A stretch of 64,000 nucleotides of DNA, from assembly GCA_964247055.1 (NCBI GenBank), contig OZ176055.1, forward strand, positions 2,232,001-2,296,000, given 5' to 3'. Origin of the DNA: Paragordius varius (Eukaryota; Nematomorpha). The position numbers and the translations under genes were made by a program. Below the pieces are notes generated by a model. It searched no databases, was not told the DNA's origin, and saw nothing but the letters and a program-made list of their open reading frames with translations. Below, in pieces: positions 38,514 through 53,100 of the stretch (positions within the stretch are counted from its first letter, which is position 1; each line of letters starts with the position of its first letter).

Positions 38514-41500
38514 ATTTCCCAGTCAAATAAAAGTGTCCCTAGTCAATCGAAACGTTTTCCGAATCAATCGAAACGTTTTCCCAGTCAACCGAAACATTTT
38601 CCCAGTCAATAAAAACATTTTCCCAGTCAATAAAAACGTTTTCCCAGTCAATACGGTTTTATTTTTGATGATAAATATCAAAACAAGAATATAAAAACAA
38701 CTTTTAACCATTATCAGCGTAATATATGGAGATAATTTTTTATTAAAAACACAATTATTAAATGACAATTTTTCTAATTATATTCCAGTGTACAATCATT
38801 AATGACTTATTCTTTAAAAGTTATATTTTTGGAATTTGAGTTAAGATATTTTTTATTTTATCGATGGTTCGCATTAATATTTGCGGAACGCTTCACAACA
38901 GTTTATAAATATGTCAGGTTCGTCGATAAAAATACTGTTGGAAAAAACAACTAAACGAAAATTATTTTGATAAATGTTTTTGATTTAAAAATATTTAATA
39001 AAAAGGATATTTGACTAATACAAGGGTGTCCAACTAAATACCCTCGCGGGCCGCATTTTTAATTCAAAAAGCACACGGTTCCCCATTCAAAATATATACG
39101 GGCATTCACCTAATTTTTCGATTAATAAGATTATAAAATACAAACACAATATAACAATTTTTTTAATTCATTAGCAATTTAAAATCTTCATTCATAATAA
39201 TTGCGTAAGAAATACAAATATTACTAAAATTTTGTGGGCATATTTTTGCATATGGTTTTCCAAATTTTTTGCGGCCCGCGCAAAGATACTCGGAAGGCCG
39301 CCTTAGGCCCCCAACCAAATGTTAAATAGTATAAAATTTATGTTTAAGATCCAATATAAAGTGTTAAATGACCTTTGTGAGGTATATTTTTATAAATTTT
39401 ATTATTTCCTCCGTAACTATAGATTTTTTAAGTTAGCCGCAAATATTAATGCGAACCATCGATAAAATAAAAAATATTATCTTAACTCCAATTCCAAAAA
39501 TATAACTTTTAAAGAATAAGTCATTAATGATTGTGCACTGGAATATACCTGGAAAAATTGTCATTCAATAATTGCGTTTTTAATTAAAAATTATCTCCAT
39601 ATATTACACTTATAATGGTTAAAAGTTGTTTTATATTCTTGTTTTGATATTTATCATCAAAAATAAAAACCTTTTTATTGACTGGGAAAACGTTTGGTTG
39701 ACTGGGAAAATGTTTCGGTTGACTGGGAAAACGTTTATTTAGACTGGGAAATGGTCTATATATATACATGTACACGTATCGAATAAAGATATATACCATA
39801 AATATATGTCTCAAATTTACCCTTAAATACTTCAAATTACCCTCGATTTCAAATTCTTCCTTAACATTCATCCACGCTTAAAAATAAAATTTTTGCTATT
39901 GTTTTTTTTTTGAAAATAAGATTTTAAAATAATACATTCAAAAATAAGATATTTCGAACAGATGTGTCCAATACAAATATTTTTGCAAATTGATTTTTTT
40001 GGTTTTATTATTATTTTGGATGATATCTTTTAAATAATCGTAAATATTTAATTAAACAATTTTTTATTTTAACATTCCATAGCATTTTTGCGTACCGAAT
40101 AAAGCGTGTTGGACATCGCTGTTTATATTATAAATAATTATAACTCTTTCAGTCAAAAGTAACATTTTTAACAAACGCAACTTCAAGCAAAAAGACAAAA
40201 TGTTTTTGCTTAAAAATATATTGCGTTTGGTTATAAAGTATAGCTTTTAACTGAAAAATAGTATAGTTATTAACTCAAAAACACATTTTTTGGATTAATT
40301 CAAAATGTTTAAAATTAAATTAAAAATATTTTGATAATTTTTGAAATGTTTAGGGGTTTAAAGGTGTTTTTGGAATAATTTTTAAGTGTAAATGGTATAA
40401 TACGAACAAATTTACCATCATCGATTGCCCCTAAATGGGAATATATAATTTATATAGGTAAAAATACAATAAAGTATTAGTGAGTTTTACCAACTCAAGG
40501 TCGACATTTTATCGCCAATTTTTTTATTATTAAAAATCGAAATAGGACAAATTTAAAATTGAGTCAATCAAAGGAGTTAAACTAAAATAGGAAAAAAATT
40601 TATCTTGAAAAAACGAATGAGTTTTATATAAATTTTATTAATGTACGCGAAACGATCTGTTAAGCAACTGTTTTATCTAGATTCACCTTAAAAAAGAAAA
40701 TATATTAAGTTAATAATAATATAAGATAATAATTTTTTGGTAATATATATAAATTTTATCTGTAATTTATCCACTACCCATATTTCATTAATAGAATCAT
40801 TAAAAAGTTGAATAAAGAAGACATTTCATACCTGGAATATTTTCATCTATTTAAAGACAAAAAATTAAAATTATGAATTTATTAAATCCTATAGTTCCAA
40901 TTAATTCTCAATTAAAAGATTTTAGGATATTTGAATTAATCAAACATATAGCGCTTGGCACCAATACAAAAAAAATTTCCAACACTGGCACATGTGAATC
41001 ACTTTTTGCATCAAAAAGCTACACAAATCCTTTAAAATTTCTAGGTTATGTGTTTTTTTGAAAATGATTCTCGAAAATAGACTGAAGCATGATAGTTTTG
41101 TTAGTATGCTCTTTTTTAAAAATATTTTCTTAATTGCATTTGGTGTGTGCTTGCTCAAAAGGGACTTTACTGTACCCAAAATTAATCAATTTAAATTTTA
41201 TTGACAAAATCAACTATTATTAACAGTTTAAAAATATATAATAAGTTTTAGCTGTAAAATATAATCTCATTAACTTGAATTTTTAAGGACTTGTTCCATG
41301 TTGACAACTATATATATGTATATATATATATATATATGTACATTAGGGAATTATTGTGCTTAATTAAACATTACAAACCTTCTTCACCAGTTGTCTCCGC
41401 CGCTTCTATTATTGATTGATTAAATTAAAACCAAACCTTCCAGGCCTAAATATATATAAATATATATTGGGGTAAAATTAATTTTTAATGTTATAGAGTG

Positions 41501-44500
41501 CATAGAAGTCCTACATCTTTTAAAAGATTAACTAAAGCGATAATTAAAACGACAAATTAAATTTAATAAAATTTATATACCATATATATTATGTAAACAG
41601 GATTGGGTAAAATTTTCAATATATTTTATTGTTCTTTGGTACCCGTAGGTTAACAATTTTAAGCCAAAATATTTAAATTAGCCTAATATAAAAAGGGGAT
41701 TTTATGTACAAATTTTAATCGTTATATAATCTAATAACACGTTTGAGAGCAGTGCCTTTAACCTCTAAAAATTGCCAAGAAATTATTTTTACCCTCTTAT
41801 TAACACGGATACATATGGTTTGTGTCCAAATTCGTTACCTTAAAAATCCAATCCGGATATAATGTTAGTTTCGTAAAAATATAATGAACAAAAACCTAAC
41901 ACTTGTATAAAAGATATTAATTTTCCCCTAAAATATGTGTAATTTACTTTCGATGATTGTTGAAGGCTCAGAAATATCAGGATTTACGGTGGGGGTATGA
42001 TATTCAACTAAAATTAGGTTTTTTTATACTGTAAGGTGGTTCATAAGGGAATGGATTACCTAAATCCATAAAAAAATTAGTTTCTCTCCCATTAATAATT
42101 AATTGTGATAGAAATAAAATCAAACGTATAGTTTTTATAGCAGAATCTGTGCTTAAATAATTTATTGTGTAGTAACGTGAGCATGTGCGTTATTCTATCT
42201 ATACAGTACTATTCTACAAACTGAGTTTGTGATTAATTTTAATATCAAGACATTATATGATCAAATTTCCTTAAATATAAAGGGACTCAGTGTTTTATAT
42301 AAGCCAAAAGACATTTAAGCCGGCTAATTCATCGAGAGACTTGAAGGGTTTAGCAAATGATCTAAATCCGTGGTGTTAAAGTCGTGGCCCTAAAAGTGCT
42401 TTTTATAGCCCTGAGTTATTAGTTTAATATTTTGACGTATACTTATTTTGGGTAAAATTATATGCAAATGTGTCAAGCAGCTAAAAATATTATTTGCGGC
42501 CCATTGGTGAGTACAGTGATCTTAACTCAGCATTTTTATCAGATCCATTAAATAAATGTTATATGCAATACACTTATAATTACAGTATTAGTAAGTATGC
42601 ATTGCTAGAAAGTTATCAATTATTGCCAAATAGCTTATACAACAAAGAGTAGTATTATTGTCTTATTGTTATTTTTTCCCTTTTTACTATTAAAAGCCAA
42701 TAATAATTCTGTTTGCTGTAAATGTTATTTAGCACTAATTAAAAACTTTCTAGCAAAATATAGTTACGCATACTGTAATACAATTTTTAGTTTTATACAT
42801 ACGATCAACTTAATATAAACAGAACAACACATTAACACTGTGGGCAAAAAAGAGGGTCATTTTGATTTAACTAAAAAATTTTTTCTCATGAGATTATAAC
42901 CAGCGTATACATTTGCTGCAAAAATTTATATTTGTTGACAACCTAGTTTTTGAATTATAGAGAGAAAATCGAAATCGGGAAAAAAGTGAAAATTAAGGAT
43001 AATTCAAAAAATAATAAAATTTGAAATATTATGGTTTATTATTTTAGGAAATATTTTCAAATATATTTCTAAAATCATATAGTTAGGGTTTCTATATATT
43101 TTCAGCTCAAAAGATGGCGTTTTTCTTTTAATACACTTAAAAGACAAAAAAATTATATTAAAATAATTTTTCTATTTACTAGCTTAACTCACTATTAAAA
43201 TCTTAACATCCATATTTTATCCAGTAAAAAAACTTGTATATAAAAATAAAACCAAAATATTGTTTTTTATTTTTACATTTTTTTGGCATCTGGTTTGTGA
43301 GTGAGTGTATAAAATTATAGTTTTATTTTAATATATCTTACATGAGTGCAAACTATGTATAGAATTTATGAAAAATAAGAATTTAAATTAGTGGAATATC
43401 AACCAATCCGTACAAATTCTATTCAAATATTAATTTGCATAGAACAGACTTGTTACAGTTTAAAGATTGTTGGTTGATATTCCAAATCCTTTTTTGCATA
43501 AATTATATACTTAATAATTGCCACTCATGTAAAAATCCTAAATAAAACAGTATATTTTTATACACTCACAAACCAGATGACAAAAAAATGCAAAAATAAA
43601 AAACAATATTGGTTTTATTTTAATACATAAGTTTTACTGAATAAAAATGATGGTTAGGTAGTTTTTAATAGTGAGTTTAGGTAGTTAACAATTCAGAAAA
43701 ATACTATTATTTTTTTATTTTTTAGTTTGATAAAAGAAAAACGCCATCTTTTGAGCTCATATTTTATACAAACCCTATATATTTGATTTTAACTATTTAT
43801 GTATTGAAAATATCTCCTAAAATGATAATAAACGATAATATTTCAAATTTTATCATTATTCTTGAATCATTAATTTTCCTTAATTTCCTTTTTTGCCCGA
43901 TTTCAATTTTCTCTCAATATTTCAAAAACTAGGTTGTTAATAAATAAAACATTTTGCGGCAAATTAATCGCTGGTTATAAGCTATCTCATCAAAAAATTT
44001 TTGTTAAATTTTTTGCACACAGTGTAATAATCAAACAACACAAAGGCAATAATGAAATGCATTCGTTGTGGTTACGTAATCATACATGGAAATTATTACA
44101 CGAAAATATTTTTTATATATGATTTAACAAATTGACATATGTAAGAAAACAACTCAAAGTCACTTATTAAGTATGGTGTAACCCAGAGGTGTCCAACACG
44201 CTACGCGGCCCTTAAAATTATATCGGCAGCCCTCCGCAAGCATTAAAATACCACATCACAAAATTTTATCATTGAAAAATGAATTTTTATAATTTTTAGT
44301 AAAAATGTGAATAATTGTTTTATTGAGTACAGTCTTAGTTTGAAATGTAATAAAATTGTTGATGTACATAAATAGAGTGTGGCATGTGAGATTTTCAAGG
44401 TGAAAATAAGCTTATTAAGTTATTTTTGTTGGACACCCCTAATAATTATCATGGATAAAAAAAACATCGGATAGGTGTAATTGCATAAAAATTAATTGGG

Positions 44501-45313
44501 ACTTACTCCGATCTATAATAAGGGTATAATGTAGATAAGGGAATAAATAATTCTAACTTACGTGTTGATCGTAGTTTATCAAAGATAATGACTAATAAGA
44601 GATGGGAATATTATTAAATGTATGTAAATTGGTTAATTTTGTGCTAATTTGTGATAGATAAAATTTAACTGACTATAAATATATATTTTAAATTAAGTTT
44701 TATAATATTCTATAGATTTATCAATAAGGTTTAAATTTTTACTGGTTATCATAAACCATTACAAAGATAAAAATAAGCAACTGTTAAAACATTTCTTTAA
44801 CACATAAAATTTATCATAATCGCTAACAACACTATAAAAAATTTTAATGACTATATGTTTAAGTATTATTCTTTTTTATACAAGAAGTTAGTTTATGTCA
44901 GTCAACCAAAACAGTTTAAAAAAATATTTATTGTTTTTTTAATATAAGGAGGGACTAGCGTTTTAATTTAAGATATTAATAAATACCCAATGAAGGTGCT
45001 GTAAAATTAATTTAATCATATATATATTTATATATAAATTGAAATTTACGGACAAAACGTATAAAAACAAATTTTTATTTTAAAAGATAACCATACTTTT
45101 ATAACCCCTAATTTATCCTATAAAAATGATTTAATTACATTTGTAAAATTTATTGATTGTTACCAATATATATGTCATTTCATTGACAGTTTTAAACAGT
45201 TAGTTATATTTAAAAAAACAAGATATAAATATTATAATCTTTTGAAAAAAATTGTCTTTATTTGTTTTGTCCGTATATTTTTAATTGTATATATATATAA
45301 TTTTAATTTTTAC

Positions 45314-45357
<44 letters not shown>

Positions 45358-48300
45358 AATGTTTTACCTGAGTCAACTTTAAACCAAAATATTGTAAATT
45401 TGGAATTTTGTATATAAAAAATATAATTAGAATATTAACATACTTTCACCTATAATAAATAAAATTTATCAATTAAATATTGATACGTTTTGTCCTCGTT
45501 GGTGGCACGCTTCCATCCAACTTTTTATTGTCTTCTTAAAAAAATAAATAGAAACTAACAATGTTTTGTCTAAATTAATGATAAATTTCATTATTTCAAA
45601 GATTATATTTTATCAATGTTGTCATTAAAACAAAAGTCTAATAATTATATAACCTTTATTTTTTATAGCCATTTGCACCATGTGATAAAAATCTTCTGCC
45701 TGGCCTATAAGTAATAATATTAATAAAAATAATAGCAGGAAAATAATTTTAGAATGAGTGATACTTACCAGAACCACCAAATATTGTTGCTACATCATAA
45801 ATATCCATATAAAAAATAATTTTGTAAAATCGCCCCTATAAATATCAACCTCCTAGGAAGTTTTTGCCTTCATATAATAGTTATCTCATTTTGATAATCA
45901 TGCATTTTTCTGACATTTAATAAAGTAAAAGCAATCATAAAATTGTTTATCGACTGCTAGGCTTCAAATTCTGGCACTCCAGGCATTTAGTGTAAAAGAC
46001 CGGCGCCTTCCCTATTATTTTTAGGACTGAAATAAACATATATGGGGATGTATCAGAAAAACTTTCAAACTTTTATTATCACGGATTTTATTTCATAACT
46101 ATTAATTTTAAATTTGCAATATATTTTTTGACTCACAATTTACCTAATATTATATATATATATATATATATATAACAGTGGCCATATCATTTGTTAACTC
46201 GGTCTTTTTTTCCTATTAACGATTTAAGATATACAGCAGGGGTGGCCAACGAGGTGACCGCGGTCACTTTCGTGACCGCGACAACTCAAAAAGTGACCGC
46301 CTGAAAATATTTTTTTTTAAAAAATTTTATTGATTTTTTTCGGATAGTTGGCTACTTCTGAGCGAATTTAAATTTAAAATACAAAAAAATACGGTTTAAA
46401 TTAAATAAAACGTCTAAGAAAAGGGTGTAAAAAAATTATTTTATTAATTATAATTCATATGTTTTGGAGCATTTGCATTAAAACTTAAAATCAGTCATTT
46501 CCCTTGAATATATCAAAACTTTGAGCAAAGCTTATTCATAAATCAGAAGCATAATCGTGAAGTTAGATTTGATTTGATACACCAAAAGTAGGTTTTTAAA
46601 ACTTATATTTTAGAATGAGCCAAAAAAAGTTGTACAGATACAAGAAAGATTGGGAGCATGAATACTTTTTTATTATGATAAATGAAACATGCACCTGTCT
46701 AATATGTAATAGTACTGTTGCTTTGCCCAAAAAGTCAAATATTGAAAGACATTATAGATCTCTGCATCCACATTACTCCAAAAACTACCCCTTACAAACT
46801 CAAGAACGCAACATTAAAGTAAAGGAATTAAAAGAACAATTATCCGCCTCACAAAATAGCATACTTAAATACAACAAAGACTATAAAAATGCTACGATTG
46901 CTTCATTCAAGGTAGCGGAAATACTCATTCAGAACAATAAGCCATTCCAAGATGGTGAAATATTTAAAGAAGCCTTTATTAGCGCTTGTGATATTTTATT
47001 TGAAATAATATTATGACAGCTATTAAAAGCATAAGCTTATCGAGAAATACCGTTATGCGCAGGGCTGATTATGAAATTTTACATGAAAATATTAATAACT
47101 GTATTTTTTTTCCTTGCAACTCGATGAGTCCACCGATTATGTTGGAATCGCCCAATTATGCATTTTTATTCGTATGATATTTAGTGATTTATCTGCAAAG
47201 GAGGAATTATTAACTATAATACCTCTCCACGAACGAACCAGAGGGCAGGATATTTTTGATTCTTTTTATAAATTTATCACAGATACGAAACTTCCCATCG
47301 TAAAACTCGCATCTATAACTACTGATGGAGCTCCAGCTATGATTGGCGTTAACAACGGCTTTATCGCTTTATGTAAAAATCACAGTGCATTTCCCAAGTT
47401 CATTGATTACCATTGTATAATCCATAATCAAGTTTCATGTTCAAAAGTTTTAAAATACCATCATGTAATGAACCCCTGTTTTAAAATTGTTAACGCCATT
47501 CGAACAAAAAGCTTGTCCCGCCACCAATTTCGAATTTTGTTAAATGAGTGCGGCGTGGAATATGGAGAACTTTTATTACATACTGATGTAAGGTGGTTGA
47601 GTCGTGCCGCATTTTTAATTAGATTTAGGCAACTTTTACCACAAATAGAAATTTTTTTAGAGAATTCTAAATTTTCATACCCTGAATTGAAAGATCAAGA
47701 TTGGCTGCTTGATCTTGCATTTTTATGCGATATCACGGAAAAATTGCATAAATTAAACATCCAATTACAAGGAAAAGATAAAACAATAATGGATATGATG
47801 GGTGCTTTAAAATCTTTTAAGGAAACACTAACAGTAGTAGAAACACAATTAAAAAACCGAGATTTAAAACATTTTTTTAATCTGGCAGCGGTGTCTGAAA
47901 AAATAGAGAATCTCTCTTTTGAAAAATATGCAGATGATATTGGTCATTTTGAAAAACGATTTTCATCTATAAATAAACTTGAAGACATCGCTATTTTTTT
48001 ATCATGCCCATTTAATAATAATAATAATGTTGAATATATTGCTCAAAAACTCAGCCACTTTCTTGGTGTACCAAATTTAGCAGAGTTGGAAGAGGAATTA
48101 ATAAATGTTAAATGCGATATCCATCTAAAATCATTAGGATCAGATATATATAAATTTATAAATAAAGATAAATACCCCCATATTTGGAAAACCGCTGCAT
48201 TATTCAATTCTTTTTTTGGATCCACATATTTATGTGAATCGGCTTTTTCAATTATGAATGCTATCAAAACTAAACAGAGGTCACAATTAACTAATAAACA

Positions 48301-50142
48301 TTTAGAATCATGTTTGAGAATTGCTTTGACTTCATTTGAACCTAATTTAGATAAACTTTCTGAATTTTTTCGCAGTCGGGCGTTTTAAATATTTTTTTCT
48401 TTATTAAATATGGATTTTTATCGAGTTGTATTTTCGCTTAGGAAAAGGCCGATTTACTAAAAAATATGTGGATAGAATTAAAACTGATACAATTTTAATG
48501 TACTCTTATTTATGTTCAAATTATGGTTCTAAATTGGAATGCTATTTTTTATTTCTTTTATTTTTTGTATCATAATGTATTCTCCCCTGTAATTTCAAAT
48601 GCATTGTTAAATTTTTATATTGTAAAATTTGATATAATAGAAATTTAATAAATAAATATTTTGAAGTGTTTTATGTTGGTTAAAAAATTAAGGTAGTTAA
48701 TAACCCGTTGTCTTTTAATTAAAATTATTTTTGTATTTGGTTGATAGATAAAAAAATTACAATTTTAAAATGGTTTAAACAAGTCACTCTAATCTGTAAA
48801 GCAGGTATATACATCATTTAAAGTGTTGATTGAGTTTTTTTGATAAATATTTCTGGGTGACCGCGAACTCTTTTTTTTAACAAAAAAGCCAAAAAAAAGC
48901 TCGCGACAAAAAAAGTTTGGCCACCCCTGATATACAGTATGCATAATAGTTGCTTATTTACTACGGTTGGGCAAATTGTTACATTTGTGTATGAAAAAAA
49001 GAAAGGAAAAAATTTTTTATTAACATTTTTTTTTCAATACACTCTTGTGTTGATAATTAACCAACTATAGTGTGAAATAAGCAACCATTAAAATACTGTA
49101 ATTAATAGATTTGTTAAACAATTTTCATAACATACATACATGTATAAGACACTTTAAAGTATTTGGTTATATTCTGTTTGCGTTTGTAAATATTCATTTG
49201 CATAGTAGTGGAATCTATTGAAAGATACATCATATGAGTAATTGTTAATTAAACATATCTTTTCATGATTATACTGTAGGGCTGAGGGATAATAGCTTTG
49301 TCAATTATAGCATAATTTTTAGTTCTAAGTTGTTTCTTCAATTCAGATATTTCCATATCTGAAAAAATAAATAAATAATATCAATTTGTATTTAGACATA
49401 AATAATATGTATGTGCATTAGATTTTAGTTTAAGCAAATTATCAATATGATATTTTCAGTAATGAAAAATATTAAACTACGTGGTAAAAAATCAAAAAAT
49501 AAAGTTTAATGAAATATATATCATTCAATAGCTGAAATCATGATAATGAATATAGATTGGATATTTGCATTTAAAATACCAGAAAAAAAGTTATTTGAAT
49601 ATTTCTATTATTAGCCAAAATCAAAAAATCACATTTTTAATGCATATTAGTCAAATTAAATTAAATATAAGAGATGAAATAGTGTCGACTAAATTTTATT
49701 AATTCTAAACGCAAAATATTATCAAAAATTTTGATTACAAGGTAAAAAATCGCACTTTGGCGTCAAATTAGGATTCACAAAATTTATCAATAGGTAATAT
49801 AAAATTTGAATTTATAATCTAATATATATTACCCAATATATTGCCTTAAAAGTCTTAAGCCTTATGTAAAAAAAAATTTTCGATTTGCACCAAAGCGGAA
49901 GCTGCCTATAACTTTTACAAAACATCCCTCATATATACTAAAATTTTTTCCATACAATTCGATGCAGAAAAAAGGATCTATCATCTGAAATTTTTGATTA
50001 AGGGAATTGTTTTACCTGAAAATCTTGATTATATATTTTTTGGCGCCATTTTTGCTTTTATACTGGCCTTAGTGCATAAACCCTAATCAATAATTTAGAT
50101 GATAGATCTTTTTTCAGATCGAATTGTATGGAAAAAAGTATT

Positions 50143-50185
<43 letters not shown>

Positions 50186-53100
50186 GTTTTGTAAAAAATA
50201 TACGCAGCTTCCGCTTTGGTGCATTATCAAAAAAAATTATATAAGGCATTATTTTTTGAAGGCAATATGGGTACTTAGAGTCAATATATGAATCTTTTAC
50301 CGCATATTAATGAATTTTTATGTTTCAAATTTGACACCAAAGGGCGATTTTTTAGCTTATATTTATAAAAAATCTTTCTAGGGGCCTAAAAAATGTAAAT
50401 CTTTGATAATATTTTGAGTTTAAAAATATCCCAATTCTATAAACTAATACTATTAGACGTCTTCATCCATTATATTTAATTTTTATGCGATAAAAATGCG
50501 ATTTTTTGATTTTGGCTAACAAAAAAATTTAAATAACTTTAAATATTCATTACCCTGAAGCTTTTAGCTATTGAATAATATATTGCACCGTGTTATATGC
50601 TAACTAAAGGTATGAAAAAATAATTTTAGTTTTATTCATATCAATGTTCAGCAAATACAATAATCTCTGTGTTTTAAATGCCATTTAACAATAAAAAACT
50701 AGGGGGTATTTTTACTTATATATTATATTATATATTTATTTCATTTTACATAATATGAAAACATATTGGGGTAAATGGAAGCCATATTGTAAAAAATAAT
50801 AAAATTAAATAGATTTTTTTTACCAAAATATATATTAGAATTATTCTTATTTATACCCAACTAAATGCAATACTTATTTAAAAAGCCGCATGAAAACAAT
50901 TTAATTTATTAAACATCTCTTTCACATACTTTTACGGGAATAAAAGAATTTATATTCTTCCATTATATAAATAGTTTTGGGTTCCGCATCTGTTTTAACG
51001 CTTTTAAATAGGTAAGGCCATAACATATCTATTTGTAGATAGATTTATAATTTTTACCTTTGGAAGCATTAATACTTTTGTTGAATTTATTGAAAATTGG
51101 AAAAACATAAGCAGTGCATGAATCCAAACAGGAGTTATTTGTTACGTTGAAGTAGAAAGGCGCATCAAGAAACTGCATACATATAAACATTAATGGTTTT
51201 ATCGGTCTTTTAATTTGTTATAATATATAAATAAGTGAATTGATTTTGATAATCAATAAATGTCTATATCAGAAGTGTTCAATACGCAGCCCTCCGATAC
51301 TTTATGTGCGGCCAAAAATAATATAACAAAATATGAGCAAAATTTATATTTATTAAAAAAAAATTCTAAATATATCTATCCGTTTGGCAAGATCTAGAAA
51401 AAATTGAAATATTACGTTGGTATTTTGCATTCTTATATTTAAAATATATTATTTATAAATGCCCAGATTTTTATCAAATTAGCCTGCGTTGGCAACCCCT
51501 GGTCTAAATGATTGTACGGAAAAATGAGAATTAAATATATCATTAAATAGCTAAAAGCTTAAGGATAATGAATAACGTTATGATAGCGGTTTATAGATAT
51601 AAAAAATATATTGATTTTTCTTATATTGGAATGGCATTTCTGTACTACATATGGTCAAATAAACTTCAATACAATAGAGAAAAACCGATTCATAAGGATA
51701 ATAAACGCAACGAAAACTTAAATATCACAGGGTCGTTGAAGGGAAAAAAATCGCTCTTTGGAGTCAAATTTTAAAATGTCATTTGCTATTTATTTGTAGA
51801 GATTTCTCCCACAAAGTTTATCCAATATACGCGGTATAAAATGATTCAATGTTTAGTGGAAAGGCTTAATAAAAAAAAGAATTTTGATTATTTGTACGGA
51901 AGCGGAAGTAGCGTATAATATTTATAACCTAAAAGATATATAACAAATATTTCTATGCAATTCGATGAAAGAATTAATCTATCGCTTCAGTTTACTAATT
52001 TTGGAATTTTTCATATCCAAATGCCTAAATCAATAGCAAAAATGGCATTACAATAACAGCTTTTGGGTTTTAGTACTGCACAAATTATAAAACTGATTAT
52101 ATAGATCTTTTCTAAGTCAATTTTGTATAGAAAGTAATTATATATAAATATATATATATACCATTTCCCAGTCTAAATAAACGTTTTCCCAGTCAATCGA
52201 AATGTTTTCCCAGTCAATCGAAATGTTTTCCCAGTCAATAAAAACATTTTCCCAATCAATAAAAACGTTTTCCCAATCAATCGAAACGTTTTCCCAGTCA
52301 ATCGAAACATTTTCCCAGTCTATCAAAACGTTTTCCCAATCAATCGAAAGGTTTTCCCAGTCAATAAAAACGGTTTTATTTTTGATGATAAATAGCAAAA
52401 CAAGAATATAAAAATAACTTTTAACCATTATTAGCGTAATATATGGAGATAATTTTTAATTTAAAATACAATTATTGAAGGACAATATTTCCAAGTATAT
52501 TCCAGTGCACAATTATTAATAAATTATTCTTTAAATGTTATATTTTTGGAATTTGACTTAAGATAATATTTTTTATTTTATCGATGGTTCGCATTAATAT
52601 TTGTGGCTAACTTAAAAAATCTATAGTTACGAAGGAATTAAATATACCATTTTTATCACAAAGGTCATATAACAGTTTATATTGGATCTTAAACATAAAT
52701 TCTACCCTTTTATAATATTTAACATTTGGTTGGGGCCTAAGGCGGCCTTCCGAGTAACTTTTGCGGCCAGCAAAAAATTTGGAAATCCATATGCAAAAAT
52801 ATGCCCACAAAATCTTAGTAATAATCATATTTGTTACGCAATTATTATGAATGAGTCTATTAAATTGGTAATGAATTAAAAAAAATTGTTATATTGTGTT
52901 TGTATTTTACAGTCTTATAAAATTATGTGAATGCCTGTATATATTTCGAATGGGCAACCGTGTACTTTTTGAGTTAAAAATGCAGCCCGCGAAGGCATTT
53001 AGTTGGACACCTTGATTTAGTAAAATATCCTTTTTATTAAATATTTTTAAATCATAAACATTTTTATCAAAAAAAATTTTCGTTAAGATATTTTTTCCGA

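Larger units (their letters stand above)
46237..48929 (+). mobile_element. Nearly intact hAT transposon with perfect target duplication
   Basis: 13-bp perfect terminal inverted repeats (CAGGGGTGGCCAA) are flanked by the identical octamer ATATACAG (46229-46236 and 48930-48937). The subterminal regions repeat a GTGACCGCG motif several times, likely transposase binding sites. It encodes a BED-finger protein and a hAT catalytic domain (46615-48388). It inserted into the left terminus of a CAGTATGC MITE whose remainder runs to 49098. The perfect ends and target duplication indicate a recent insertion. It lies in the intron between exons 7 and 8 of the micro-exon gene, on the opposite strand. Confidence 0.97.

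Noticed and set aside
40940-41179. 79-codon minus-strand frame and the overlapping plus-strand frame
   Set aside because: No recognisable domain, no coding bias and no splice context; likely chance in AT-rich DNA, though part of an old transposon is possible.
41950-41975. Exon-like segment coding PSTIIE on the minus strand near 41950
   Set aside because: Its length (19 nt) and phase do not fit the neighbouring exons, and the acceptor is poor.
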